DNA of 63,058 nucleotides from JBHIKY01 sp042139015 (GTDB taxonomy: Bacteria; Bacillota; Bacilli; Bacillales; Marinococcaceae). Below, piece by piece: positions 8,248 through 16,776 of this stretch. Under the pieces are notes generated by a model, which worked only from the letters and a program-made list of their open reading frames with translations, was not told the origin of the DNA and did no database searches. Made by a program: the position numbers and the translations under genes. Location: NCBI RefSeq assembly GCF_042139015.1, contig NZ_JBHIKY010000022.1, positions 1-63,058 on the forward strand. The letters run 5' to 3'. Position 1 is the stretch's first letter; every line of letters starts with the position of its first letter.

Positions 8248-9288
8248 CTATTTCAGCCCGAGCATACTTTTCAACTCTGCCATCTTGCTTTTGGAAAGAG
8301 GAATTTCTGATTGAACACTGTCTTCCAGCCTTAAGCTGTAACTATTTCTTGTCCAGGTGATAACCTCTCGTACCCTCTGAAGATTCACAATATAGGAACG
8401 GTGGCACCGAAAAAAACCAAATGATTGAAGCTTTCCTTCCAAATCGTTAAGTGTGAAAACGCAAGGGAATGATTCTCCACGGATATGGACACTGGACTGT
8501 CCATCATGGCTCTCGATATAATCTATTTCAGGAGGATCGAATAGAAGCATTTTATCATTTACTTTTGTCGGTATTTTATGAAAACGAAGCGGCTCTGCTT
8601 CTGCTTCCTCCACCATTTCTGCAGACGTATCCTCTATTTCTCGTGTTTCAGGCTTCACGTCGATTGACTGCAGCCCTTTGTCATCCAGGCGGTAAATTCT
8701 CTCCGTAAAGATTATGGCACTTTCCATGTTGCTCGTCAGAACTAAAATTCCATTTCCTTTCAATTTCAAGTGCCGGATCAGCTTTACAAAAATTCGTTTT
8801 GTTTCAGTATCTACATTCTGGTCCGGCTCTTCTAATATATAAAGACAGGGATCCTGCAATAGCAGTTTGGCCATCTGAAGCCGGCGTATCTTTGAATAAG
8901 GCAGGTCCTTTACGCGCGTCTGTTTGTCACCGGTCATTTGAAGATGCTCATAAACCTCAGCTAAAGTTACCTGCGATCCGTACAATCGTTTAAAAAATAT
9001 CAAGTAATCCTTTACCCGCAGTCGCTCATACACACCATCATCAAGAAATAATATGCCAAGCCCCCGTATCTGAGAGGCTTCTCCCAGCTGCACAGGCTTA
9101 TCTGCCACCCTGATTTCACCGGCTGCCAAAAATTCTTTACCTGATATAAAATCGAGCAGAATGCGGCGCACCTCTATACTTGAATGTATTGCCACTGCAT
9201 TTCCTTCCTCGACTTCAAGCTGAAACGCCGGAAAGATTACGGTATCCTGGCGGTGTTTTTCCGCATCTATTATTTTTAATATAGACAA
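8248..9288 (-). CDS. Degenerate ABC ATPase fused to a LytTR DNA-binding domain
   Basis: About 346 aa. Residues 1 to about 205 look like an ABC nucleotide-binding domain, but the P-loop is gone (AIHSSIEVRRIL where GxxGxGKS/T belongs) and the signature is replaced by PYSKIRRLQMA; a Walker-B-like CLYILEEPDQNVD remains. The C-terminal 100 residues form a LytTR domain (DYIESHDGQSSVHI, LEGKLQSFGFFRCHRSYIVNLQRV). The architecture is known in Firmicutes as a regulator of adjacent ABC-2 exporters. I start at TTG 9288 behind GGGGGGTGG; an ATG six codons upstream is the alternative. Most likely a transcription factor for the two genes downstream. Confidence 0.85.
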   Translation of the reverse strand: MSILKIIDAEKHRQDTVIFPAFQLEVEEGNAVAIHSSIEVRRILLDFISGKEFLAAGEIRVADKPVQLGEASQIRGLGILFLDDGVYERLRVKDYLIFFKRLYGSQVTLAEVYEHLQMTGDKQTRVKDLPYSKIRRLQMAKLLLQDPCLYILEEPDQNVDTETKRIFVKLIRHLKLKGNGILVLTSNMESAIIFTERIYRLDDKGLQSIDVKPETREIEDTSAEMVEEAEAEPLRFHKIPTKVNDKMLLFDPPEIDYIESHDGQSSVHIRGESFPCVFTLNDLEGKLQSFGFFRCHRSYIVNLQRVREVITWTRNSYSLRLEDSVQSEIPLSKSKMAELKSMLGLK

Positions 9289-9355
9289 ACTACCACCCCC
9301 CCACATTGCCTTTTTCTAAATTAATCATACACGAATTTATCCATGCCAAAACAGG

Positions 9356-9393
9356 AAGAAAAAAAGAAAAACCGTCGTGACAGACGGCCTTTC
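9356..9393 (-). terminator. ychF terminator
   Basis: The minus strand reads GCCGTC-TGTCAC-GACGGT followed by TTTTC and further T-rich sequence, just behind the ychF stop. Confidence 0.8.
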
Positions 9394-9402
9394 TTCTTTA
9401 CA

Positions 9403-10500
9403 CTATACGTTAAATCGAAAATGAACGACGTCTCCGTCCTTCACCACATAGTCCTTCCCTTCGAGACGAACCTTTCCTGCTTCTTTCGCCTGTGCCATTG
9501 CCCCGGCTGTTACGAGAGCATCATAGCTGACAACCTCTGCGCGTATAAAGCCTCTTTCAAAATCGGTATGAATAACACCGGCTGCCTGTGGCGCCTTCGT
9601 ACCGCTGCGGATTGTCCAGGCTCTCACTTCCTGTTCACCAGCAGTAAAATAAGTCTCGAGTCCAAGCAATGAATAGGCTGCCCGAATCAACTGATCAAGA
9701 CCTGATTCTTCTATACCAAGCTCTTCTAAGAATTCCATTTTCTCTTCTCCGTCGAGCTCTGCAATCTCTGATTCTATTTTTGCACAGACAGTAATGACCT
9801 CCGACTCTTCTTCGGCGGCCAGCTGCTTGACCTTTTTCACATATTCATTGTCCTCGCCGAGAAGATCCTCTTCACTTACATTTGCAGCGTACAGTACCGG
9901 CTTCATTGTCAGAAGCTGAAAGCCGTGAACAATCTTTTTCTCCGTATCAGTCAGCTCGAGACTGCGGGCCGGCTTTTCCTCTTCAAATGCCGCAATGAGT
10001 TTTTTCAATACCTCGTACTCTGCCATGGCGTCCTTGTCTTTTGACTTTGCCAGCTTCGCCACCTTTGCCGCTCTTTTTTCAATCGATTCGAGATCAGCTA
10101 GAATCAGCTCGAGATTAATAATTTCAATATCCCGAATCGGGTCTACACTGCCCGACACATGAGTAATATCCCCGTCATCGAAACAGCGGACAACATGGGA
10201 GATAGCATCGACCTGGCGTATATGGGAGAGAAATTTATTTCCGAGTCCTTCTCCTTTGCTGGCCCCTTCAACAATACCTGCAATGTCAGTAAACTCGAAC
10301 GCCGTAGGAATCGTTTTTTTGGGCGACACAAGCTCTGTAAGCTTCTGCAGCCGGAAATCAGGAACTTCTACAATCCCGACGTTTGGATCTATGGTACAAA
10401 ACGGATAGTTTGCTGATTCCGCTCCAGCCTGAGTAATGGCATTAAATAATGTAGACTTCCCGACATTCGGAAGGCCTACAATGCCTGTTGTTAAAGCCAT
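9403..10500 (-). CDS. ychF: Redox-regulated ATPase YchF (Obg family)
   Basis: Ribosome-associated ATPase of the TRAFAC class, implicated in translation and stress responses. Residues 1 to about 280 form the G-like domain with P-loop GLPNVGKSTLFNAI and DIAGIVEGASKGEGLGNKFL; the NxxE variant replacing NKxD (YAANVSEEDLL) explains its preference for ATP. A TGS domain follows (TFFTAGEQEVRAWTI region to the end). 365 aa, normal length. It sits downstream of yyzM as in B. subtilis (yyaF). Confidence 0.97.
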   Translation of the reverse strand: MALTTGIVGLPNVGKSTLFNAITQAGAESANYPFCTIDPNVGIVEVPDFRLQKLTELVSPKKTIPTAFEFTDIAGIVEGASKGEGLGNKFLSHIRQVDAISHVVRCFDDGDITHVSGSVDPIRDIEIINLELILADLESIEKRAAKVAKLAKSKDKDAMAEYEVLKKLIAAFEEEKPARSLELTDTEKKIVHGFQLLTMKPVLYAANVSEEDLLGEDNEYVKKVKQLAAEEESEVITVCAKIESEIAELDGEEKMEFLEELGIEESGLDQLIRAAYSLLGLETYFTAGEQEVRAWTIRSGTKAPQAAGVIHTDFERGFIRAEVVSYDALVTAGAMAQAKEAGKVRLEGKDYVVKDGDVVHFRFNV

Positions 10501-10601
10501 AAAAATTCACTTCCTTCTAAATGTAAAAAAACAAAAAGAGTTATATCCTTCCCAATTATAGAAAGAAGTAAAGAAAAGCGCAAGCACCCCCGGAAAAATC
10601 C

Positions 10602-10799
10602 TTAATTATTGGCATGCTCCGTAACTTTTTTCATCTTCTTAGTGAATTCCCGGCGCGGGAGCATCACACTATGGCCACAGCCCTGACATTTAATGCGGAT
10701 ATCGGCCCCCATCCGTATTATTTTCCAGCGGTTTTCGCCGCATGGATGCGGTTTTTTCATTTCAACAATGTCATGCAGCTCGTACGGTACTCCCGCCAT
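10602..10799 (-). CDS. yyzM: DUF951 family protein
   Basis: Small basic protein of unknown function conserved beside ychF. 65 aa from ATG 10799 (MAGVPYELHDIVEMKKPHPCG), six bases behind GAGGTG. It has the family's KPHPCG motif and a later CQGCG pair, consistent with a small metal-binding fold; this is an inference. The in-frame GTG three codons earlier overlaps the ribosome-binding site. Confidence 0.88.
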   Translation of the reverse strand: MAGVPYELHDIVEMKKPHPCGENRWKIIRMGADIRIKCQGCGHSVMLPRREFTKKMKKVTEHANN

Positions 10800-10808
10800 T
10801 TCAGACAC

Positions 10809-11201
10809 CTCGCTTTAATACTGTTGCAAGCTTGTAAATTATATTTATTATCCTATCCTATCCTCTTGAAATAAACAATCACCCAGTCTTCCCAATATCC
10901 TTATTTCCAGGGAAATAAAATTTCTCATTTAATTGAGCTTAAGCGAAGCCACCGCCGACTTCTCCGGACAATGGTTCCGTTATCAGCTGAAAAGGAAGCC
11001 AAATTCTTTGTCCAGCAGGCAAATAGCGCACCTCATGTCCGCCTCCTATTCAAAAAGAGGGAAATTTGATAGAATACCGGAACTCCTGTCCGCATGCATC
11101 TTCCACTCAATATAATTTTTCGCTGTTACAATCGACCGCGTTCCGTGCTCAGTCCCCGCGAAGAGCGTTCACCTGAATTGAAAATGACCTGAAAAATTAA
11201 T
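10809..11201. other. Gene-free stretch upstream of yyzM
   Basis: About 390 bases with no supported gene. B. subtilis carries yyaD and yyaE here, and neither is recognisable. The region holds a near-consensus Noc-binding site at 10902-10917 and AT-rich sequence before yyzM that probably contains its promoter. Confidence 0.5.
10902..10917. promoter_or_regulatory. Noc-binding site (one mismatch)
   Basis: TATTTCCAGGGAAATA differs at one position from the palindromic consensus TATTTCCCGGGAAATA bound by the nucleoid-occlusion protein Noc, which is encoded nearby at 14957-15805. Confidence 0.75.
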
Positions 11202-12221
11202 TCATTTTTTATGAGAAATAAAAAAAGGATGAATTAACACCATGATTAATAAGTATAAATTTAAAAATCCATATAACGGGTATAAGAAACCAACAAGGCT
11301 TGCAAATCCAAATGTCGTCACTGGCAGCATCAGACTTAAAAGCAGAATGGCCAACATCCACCCCGGCGCAGAAAACATGGGCTGAAGCCGGCTGACCAGG
11401 CCGAATAATCCTGAAGCAGCCGTAGTAAATATCGCTGCCCATAAAAGGACAGTCATAATCATCGTCATATACCCGGGGAAGGATTCCATGATTGCAAACA
11501 ATGGTATTTCATAAAGCAAAATGTCTTCAGCAGCTTTCACGAGAGAAGCGTTATAAAGAAGGGAAACTCCTCCTAGTACAACGCCGCTGCCAACACTAGC
11601 GACAATAATTTCCTGCCTGCGCTTTATTTTTTTTCCGGCAGCCGACAACACGGCCACGAGCGGAAGTAAATTCAACGACGTGAAGGTAAAGGCAGCTGTC
11701 CAGTTGCTTTGATGATTCCAGCTGCTGACACCAACTGCACTATCCTCGTGGTTGAAAAACCAAAGAAGCACGGCGCCGAGACAGATAATCAAAATTGGCA
11801 TCAACACTCCATTGATCTCTGTCAAACCCTTGATCCCCCTGGCAGCTGTGAGGATCAACAGCACGAACATGAATAAAATGCCGCTCGAATACGGAATATG
11901 AAACATTTCCAGGGCAGCTCCCCCACCAGCTATCATGACACCGGTGGTTGTAAATAAATAAAAAATAATAATGACATCATACCACTTGGACACCTTCGGA
12001 CCCATCAGTACTGTCAGTACAGCAGAATAATCTTTTGTTTGATGCTGAAAGCTGACGGTCATGACAACATAACAGGAGATGATAAACATGATCATAAACA
12101 ACACGATAGCAAGTCCGCTCTCATGCCCAAAAAATTGCCAGATTTCTCGTCCTGAAGCATAGCCAGCGCCAATCGTCGTTCCAATTATTAAAAACATCCA
12201 TTTTAGTCCGTCTGCTATCAT
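11202..12221 (-). CDS. YkvI family membrane protein (transporter-like)
   Basis: 339 aa with about ten hydrophobic helices. It begins with a conserved first helix WMFLIIGTTIGAGYASGREIWQFFG, whose small-residue GAGYASG motif is typical of the YkvI/APC-like superfamily. A role in amino-acid or cation transport is inferred from the fold; no substrate is known. It is divergent from yyaC and alone in its transcription unit. This family is not at this position in B. subtilis. Confidence 0.75.
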   Translation of the reverse strand: MIADGLKWMFLIIGTTIGAGYASGREIWQFFGHESGLAIVLFMIMFIISCYVVMTVSFQHQTKDYSAVLTVLMGPKVSKWYDVIIIFYLFTTTGVMIAGGGAALEMFHIPYSSGILFMFVLLILTAARGIKGLTEINGVLMPILIICLGAVLLWFFNHEDSAVGVSSWNHQSNWTAAFTFTSLNLLPLVAVLSAAGKKIKRRQEIIVASVGSGVVLGGVSLLYNASLVKAAEDILLYEIPLFAIMESFPGYMTMIMTVLLWAAIFTTAASGLFGLVSRLQPMFSAPGWMLAILLLSLMLPVTTFGFASLVGFLYPLYGFLNLYLLIMVLIHPFFISHKK

Positions 12222-12320
12222 TGCTCTCTCCCTTAACTGGAATGTCGATACTTGTCCAATGCGTATAGAAAATAAAAATGGTTCCTATACTGGAACTAGT
12301 ATGAAAAAGGAGAGACCAAT

Positions 12321-12980
12321 ATGCTTGGAAAAAAACCGATTACGGAACGACCAGCCTTTTCCGCGAGAATACATGCTGATCAGCATCGCTCTTATCTAAA
12401 GCTCGCATCTTCCTTAAAGGAACTGATACAGACGATTCCTGTTTCACGCGACATTGTGATTGTCTGTATTGGCACAGACCGCTCCACGGGGGACTCCCTG
12501 GGGCCGCTGACGGGAACAATGCTTCAAAAAGCACGCTTAAAAAGAGTTCACGTACACGGAACTCTGGCGGCGCCAGTTCACGCCGTTAATTTAGAGGAAA
12601 CGCTTGCTGATATAGTCCAGAAATACCGAAATCCTTTCCTCATCGCTGTCGATGCCTGCCTCGGGCGTCTAAAAAATGTAGGAACTATCTCCTTGGCTGA
12701 GGGGCCGGTCATGCCCGGTGCAGCAATGAATAAGAAGCTTCCTCCTGTCGGAGATGTTCATATTACCGGCATCGTTAATGTAAGCGGTATGATGGAATAT
12801 TTCGTCCTGCAGAATACAAGGCTGCATATGGTTATGACGATCGCAGAGTGTATTTCTGAAGGATTTATCCATGCAGATAGACAATTATCACTGCGCCAAT
12901 CCCCTCCTTCTGTTACAACGCTGCCAAAAACGTATTTAACATCTAAAGATGTTTCAAAAAAAGAACCAGTTCGTCCATAG
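12321..12980 (+). CDS. yyaC: Spore protease-like protein YyaC
   Basis: Member of the DUF1256 family, related in fold to the germination protease GPR and expressed during sporulation in B. subtilis. 219 aa; the conserved core is IVIVCIGTDRSTGDSLGPLTG, then HVHGTLAAPVHAVNL and PFLIAVDACLGR. The conserved aspartates and GDSLGP loop resemble the GPR/hydrogenase-maturation peptidase fold, so a peptidase role is plausible but unproven. It is convergent with parB and shares a bidirectional terminator with it. Confidence 0.93.
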   Translation: MLGKKPITERPAFSARIHADQHRSYLKLASSLKELIQTIPVSRDIVIVCIGTDRSTGDSLGPLTGTMLQKARLKRVHVHGTLAAPVHAVNLEETLADIVQKYRNPFLIAVDACLGRLKNVGTISLAEGPVMPGAAMNKKLPPVGDVHITGIVNVSGMMEYFVLQNTRLHMVMTIAECISEGFIHADRQLSLRQSPPSVTTLPKTYLTSKDVSKKEPVRP

Positions 12981-12983
12981 AAA

Positions 12984-13020
12984 AAAGCGCAAGCGTCCCG
13001 GAGTACGCTTGCGCTAAATT
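12984..13020. terminator. Bidirectional terminator between yyaC and parB
   Basis: A perfect stem AGCGCAAGCGT / ACGCTTGCGCT with loop CCCGGAGT is flanked by an A-run on the left and a T-rich tract on the right, so it can terminate both convergent transcripts. Confidence 0.92.
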
Positions 13021-13867
13021 ATTTTTCCAGAAGATGTAAAATTCTCTCAAGATCATCCTCTGTCATAAATTCTATTTCTATTTTCCCTTTTCGCTTTCCT
13101 TTTTTTATAGAAACAGACGTTCCAAAAAAGGAGCGGAGTTCTTCTTCCTTAGACTGAATGAAAACCGAAGGCTTTTTCTTGTCTTTTTCTTTTGTTTCAC
13201 GTGAAACACTCTTTTGATTCAACAGCTGCACTAATTCTTCTGTCTGTCGGACGTTTAACTCGTCATCGATAATTTTTTCGGCTGCTTTCAGAGCAAGCTC
13301 CTGGTTTTTTAAGCCAAGCAGAGCCCGGCCATGCCCCATCGTGATGGATTGATCAAAGACCTTATCCTGAACCGGCTTTGGAAGCTGCAGAAGCCGCATG
13401 TGGTTAGCGATATGAGGGCGGCTTTTACCTAGACGTTTGGAAAGCTCATCCTGTGTCAAATTCAAATATGTCATTAATTTTTCGTAGGCTATTGCTTCCT
13501 CTATCGCATTTAAATTCTCACGCTGCAGGTTTTCAATAAGAGCTATTTCCATCATTTTTTCATCATCAAGGTCCTTCACTACCGCAGGTACAGTCTCGAG
13601 ACCGGCTTCCTTAGCTGCTCTAAAACGCCGCTCTCCCGCTACAATTTCGAACCCCTTAATGCTTTTCCGAACGATTAATGGCTGGAGCACACCATGTTTA
13701 GATATGGATGTTTTTAATTCATCAATCGCATCGCCGGAGAAGTTTTTTCGAGGCTGGTAAGGATTGGGACGGAGATTTTTCATTTTAATTTCCTTAATGA
13801 CATCATCCTTACCTCTTGTTTCGTCCGGAAATAGAGCATTTAACCCTCTGCCAAGTCCTTTAGCCAC
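13019..13867 (-). CDS. parB: Chromosome-partitioning protein ParB (Spo0J)
   Basis: CTP-dependent DNA clamp that loads at parS, spreads, recruits SMC and regulates Soj. The N-terminal CTPase domain carries GERRFRAAKEAG and ENLQRENLNAIEEA, followed by the helix-turn-helix (TQDELSKRLGKSRPHIANHMRLL) and a C-terminal dimerisation domain. I start at GTG 13867 (MAKGLGRGLNALF), behind AAGGAAGT and overlapping the parA stop; this gives 282 aa, the B. subtilis length. The gene contains a perfect parS. Confidence 0.97.
   Translation of the reverse strand: MAKGLGRGLNALFPDETRGKDDVIKEIKMKNLRPNPYQPRKNFSGDAIDELKTSISKHGVLQPLIVRKSIKGFEIVAGERRFRAAKEAGLETVPAVVKDLDDEKMMEIALIENLQRENLNAIEEAIAYEKLMTYLNLTQDELSKRLGKSRPHIANHMRLLQLPKPVQDKVFDQSITMGHGRALLGLKNQELALKAAEKIIDDELNVRQTEELVQLLNQKSVSRETKEKDKKKPSVFIQSKEEELRSFFGTSVSIKKGKRKGKIEIEFMTEDDLERILHLLEK
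13193..13208. promoter_or_regulatory. parS site (perfect)
   Basis: TGTTTCACGTGAAACA, the exact 16-base ParB-loading palindrome, lies inside the parB coding sequence, as it does in B. subtilis. Confidence 0.98.
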
Positions 13868-14621
13868 CGGCAACCACTTCCTTTGCTAAGTCTAAATAAA
13901 CCTCTGCTCCCCTTGATTTTGCATCGTACAAAATAATCGGGAGCCCATGACTTGGTGCTTCACCTAACCGGACATTTCTTGGAATAATCGTTTCAAAAAC
14001 CTTATCCCTGAAATACTTTTTCACCTCTTCAATCACTTGAATACCGAGGTTTGTCCGCGCATCAAGCATTGTCAACACCACTCCTTCAATGGATAAATGA
14101 GTGTTTAAATGCTTTTGTACCAGGCGGACTGTATTTAACAGCTGGCTGAGTCCTTCCAGTGCATAATACTCACATTGAACAGGAATCAGCACAGAGTCGG
14201 AAGCCGTCAACGCATTGATAGTCAACAGCCCAAGAGATGGCGGGCAGTCAATAATCATATAATCGTAATCTTTATCAACATTACTCAGCGCCTTTTTCAG
14301 ACGGACTTCCCTCGAAATGGTCGGAACGAGTTCAATCTCCGCTCCGGAAAGCTGAATGGTGGCAGGAACCACGTCCAGGTTGTCCACGCTCGATGGCCGG
14401 ATCACCTGTGAGATGTCTGTATCTTCTACCAGCAGGTTGTACACACATTCATCTACGTCCCCTTTTTCTATTCCAGCACCGCTCGTTGCATTTCCCTGCG
14501 GATCAATGTCAACAAGTAATACTTTCTTACCTATGTAAGCCAGACAGGCGCTGATATTAACTGAAGTGGTGGTTTTTCCTACTCCGCCCTTCTGGTTGGC
14601 GACAGCAATAATTTTTGCCAT
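13860..14621 (-). CDS. parA: Chromosome-partitioning ATPase ParA (Soj)
   Basis: Walker-type ATPase that works with ParB in origin segregation and, in B. subtilis, regulates DnaA at oriC. Deviant Walker A KGGVGKTTTSVN directly after MAKIIAVANQ, Walker A' DIDPQGNATSG and Walker B YMIIDCPPSLG are intact. 253 aa, the usual length. It overlaps the parB start by eight bases, so the two are co-translated. Confidence 0.97.
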   Translation of the reverse strand: MAKIIAVANQKGGVGKTTTSVNISACLAYIGKKVLLVDIDPQGNATSGAGIEKGDVDECVYNLLVEDTDISQVIRPSSVDNLDVVPATIQLSGAEIELVPTISREVRLKKALSNVDKDYDYMIIDCPPSLGLLTINALTASDSVLIPVQCEYYALEGLSQLLNTVRLVQKHLNTHLSIEGVVLTMLDARTNLGIQVIEEVKKYFRDKVFETIIPRNVRLGEAPSHGLPIILYDAKSRGAEVYLDLAKEVVAGG

Positions 14622-14956
14622 CGTTACACCTACTTTCCTCTAGCTGCTCTTGTATTCGAATATTTGCTAAATCATTTAGTATATCGCTGTAATTCAGCAT
14701 GACTTCCTTTTATTCTATCATGTTTTCAGAAAAATTTCGCAAAGGTTTTTTCGACAACTTTATAGGATTTCCGTTTCATAAGACAGGAAAAGATAAAATC
14801 TTAATATAGAAATAGGGAAGTTTGTCGTGAGTTAAATGTAAACTTCCTCCTGGTTTATTACTTTATCACCCGGGAAATAAAATCAAAAAAACGCATCCAA
14901 AGGAACAACTGCCATTTAGGCAGAAAAAATAGTCTAACATGCTGCTGCACGGTAGA
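14622..14956. other. parA-noc intergenic region
   Basis: About 335 bases between parA and noc, with no gene supported. It holds a Noc-binding-like site at 14864-14879 and, at its left end, presumably the parAB promoter, which I could not define. Confidence 0.6.
14864..14879. promoter_or_regulatory. Probable Noc-binding site (two mismatches)
   Basis: TATCACCCGGGAAATA retains the CCCGGGAAATA core of the Noc consensus, with two mismatches in the left arm. It lies immediately downstream of noc. Confidence 0.55.
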
Positions 14957-14961
14957 CTATT
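14924..14961 (-). terminator. noc terminator
   Basis: The minus strand reads AATAGTCTA, a 14-base loop, then TAGACTATT followed by TTTT. The hairpin begins within the last codons of noc. Confidence 0.8.
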
Positions 14962-15805
14962 TCTTCGGTATCCGAATCGTAAACTGATAATATTCCTCAT
15001 GTTCTTCTTCGTCCGTATCAATGGTCATTCCGCTTTTTACGACCATATCAACCGATTGCCGGATTGTGTTCATCGCAAGTCTGGTATCCTTAGAATAATG
15101 CTTGCGAGCCGGGCGTTTCTTCTTTGGCTTGTCTTCCTGAAGTGATTTAATACGCTCTTCTGTCTGCTTCACATTCCATTCTTTTTCAATAAGCTCTTCT
15201 AAGATTGAAATCTGCTGCGCCTCCTCCTTCACTACCAGGAGGGCACGGGCATGGCGCTCTGTAATCTTTCTTTCCTTTAATGCCTGCTGCACTGGTTCTG
15301 TGAGCTGAAGAAGCCTTAATTTATTCGCAACTGTTGATTGTCCTTTACCGAGTCGCTGAGCGAGGCTTTCCTGGGTTAGCCCGTGAAGCTCCAGTAGCCT
15401 TGCGTAAGCTGTTGCTTCTTCTATAGCTGTCAGTTCTTCGCGCTGTAAATTTTCAATCAAAGCTACGGAAGCAGTTTGTGTATCATTAAAATCTTTTATA
15501 ATTGCAGGAATCTGTTCCATTTCAAGGCTCATTACAGCCCGCCAGCGCCGTTCCCCTGCAATAATTTCATATTTTCCGTCCCGCTCACGTACCGTGATTG
15601 GCTGCAGCAGACCATGCGTGCGAATTGATTGTGCAAGCTCCGCAATCTTTTCCTCCTGGAAAATCGTACGCGGTTGAAATGGATTGGCGGAAATATCTTG
15701 AACTGGCAGCTGCCGGACCTCCTCCTGCGGGTGCTCGTGCTCTTTCCCAGTTTTTTCTTCTTCCTGATCACCAATTCCAAACCATTTCTGAATGGATTGC
15801 TTCAC
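14957..15805 (-). CDS. noc: Nucleoid occlusion protein Noc
   Basis: ParB paralogue that binds Noc sites, spreads, tethers DNA to the membrane and blocks FtsZ assembly over the nucleoid. 282 aa. It begins with the membrane-targeting amphipathic helix MKQSIQKWFGIG, then the CTPase domain (GERRWRAVMSLEMEQIPAII, ENLQREELTAIEEA) and the helix-turn-helix TQESLAQRLGKGQSTVANKLRLL. The N-terminal helix and the site preference separate it from the neighbouring parB. Cognate sites occur at 10902, 14864 and 36580. Confidence 0.95.
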   Translation of the reverse strand: MKQSIQKWFGIGDQEEEKTGKEHEHPQEEVRQLPVQDISANPFQPRTIFQEEKIAELAQSIRTHGLLQPITVRERDGKYEIIAGERRWRAVMSLEMEQIPAIIKDFNDTQTASVALIENLQREELTAIEEATAYARLLELHGLTQESLAQRLGKGQSTVANKLRLLQLTEPVQQALKERKITERHARALLVVKEEAQQISILEELIEKEWNVKQTEERIKSLQEDKPKKKRPARKHYSKDTRLAMNTIRQSVDMVVKSGMTIDTDEEEHEEYYQFTIRIPKK

Positions 15806-15946
15806 TGCCCCACACCACCTTACTTAAAAACTACGGATCTATAATATTCGCCGAATTAGGAGCTGATTCCTTCTTTGACGAAGTGATAAAGGTCGTCATC
15901 TGCGTTACATTTTACCATGATCGCAACCATTGTCTACCATTAACCA

Positions 15947-16663
15947 CTACATAATCGGTTTTTTAGAAGGGGTTCCAGGCTTGCGGGGATAGGCTTTCGG
16001 CGTTGACTTGATTTTTTCTATTTTTAATATACTCCGTACACTTTTTTCTGCCGGAAGCGTTAAAGAAACTGAGTTGAGCCACTCGCCTCCGAGTATATTA
16101 CAGGCACGGTCCGCTTCGTTCTTTTCATCGGGGCCTCCTGCACCTTTTAATGCAATAAATATTCCTCCTTTTTTCACAAAAGGGAGACATAATTCTGTGA
16201 GCGTCGGCATGCCGGCTACTGCTCTTGCCAGCGCTGCATCATAGCTGTCTCGATGATGTTTATTCCGTGCAAGCAATTCTGCACGTGCGTGAATAAACTG
16301 CGCATCCTGCAGGCCGAGTTCTTTGGATAGTTCGGTTAAAAAAGTCATTCTTTTTTTAAGAGAATCAACAATAACCACCTTTAAATGCGGGAAACAGATC
16401 TTCAGCGGCAGACTTGGAAAACCGGCACCGGCGCCAATATCAATAATATTCATCGGCTTTTTAAAATCATACGCAGCAGCTGCCGTAATCGAATCATAAA
16501 AATGCTTCTCATACACTTCATCTTCATTTGTAATACTGGTTAAATTCATTTTATTGTTCCATTCGATCAACAGCTGATAATAGCTGTCAAACTGCCGCAG
16601 CTGATGCTCTGAGAGTTCGACACCAATATCTGCGGCCCAATCTTTAAATTTAAGCTTACTCAT
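15947..16663 (-). CDS. rsmG: 16S rRNA m7G527 methyltransferase RsmG
   Basis: S-adenosylmethionine-dependent enzyme that makes 7-methylguanosine at 16S position 527; loss confers low-level streptomycin resistance. The SAM-binding motif NIIDIGAGAGFPSLPLKI and the motif VDSLKKRMTFL are visible. I start at ATG 16663 (MSKLKFKDW), 10 bases behind GGAGGAG, giving 238 aa; the ATG three codons upstream sits too close to that site. It lies between mnmG and noc as in B. subtilis (gidB). Confidence 0.95.
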   Translation of the reverse strand: MSKLKFKDWAADIGVELSEHQLRQFDSYYQLLIEWNNKMNLTSITNEDEVYEKHFYDSITAAAAYDFKKPMNIIDIGAGAGFPSLPLKICFPHLKVVIVDSLKKRMTFLTELSKELGLQDAQFIHARAELLARNKHHRDSYDAALARAVAGMPTLTELCLPFVKKGGIFIALKGAGGPDEKNEADRACNILGGEWLNSVSLTLPAEKSVRSILKIEKIKSTPKAYPRKPGTPSKKPIM

Positions 16664-16728
16664 ATTACACATACTCCTCCAACAAGGATGTTGTTCGGTC
16701 GGTTATCAGTCTCACACTTTAACCGGCA

Positions 16729-16765
16729 GAAAAAAGTCGGAAGGCAAATAAATGGCGCCTCCCGA
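16729..16765 (-). terminator. mnmG terminator
   Basis: The minus strand reads TCGGGAGGC, a short loop, then GCCTTCCGA followed by CTTTTTT, just behind the mnmG stop. It separates mnmE-mnmG from rsmG. Confidence 0.8.
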
Positions 16766-16776
16766 AAAAGTTTTGT

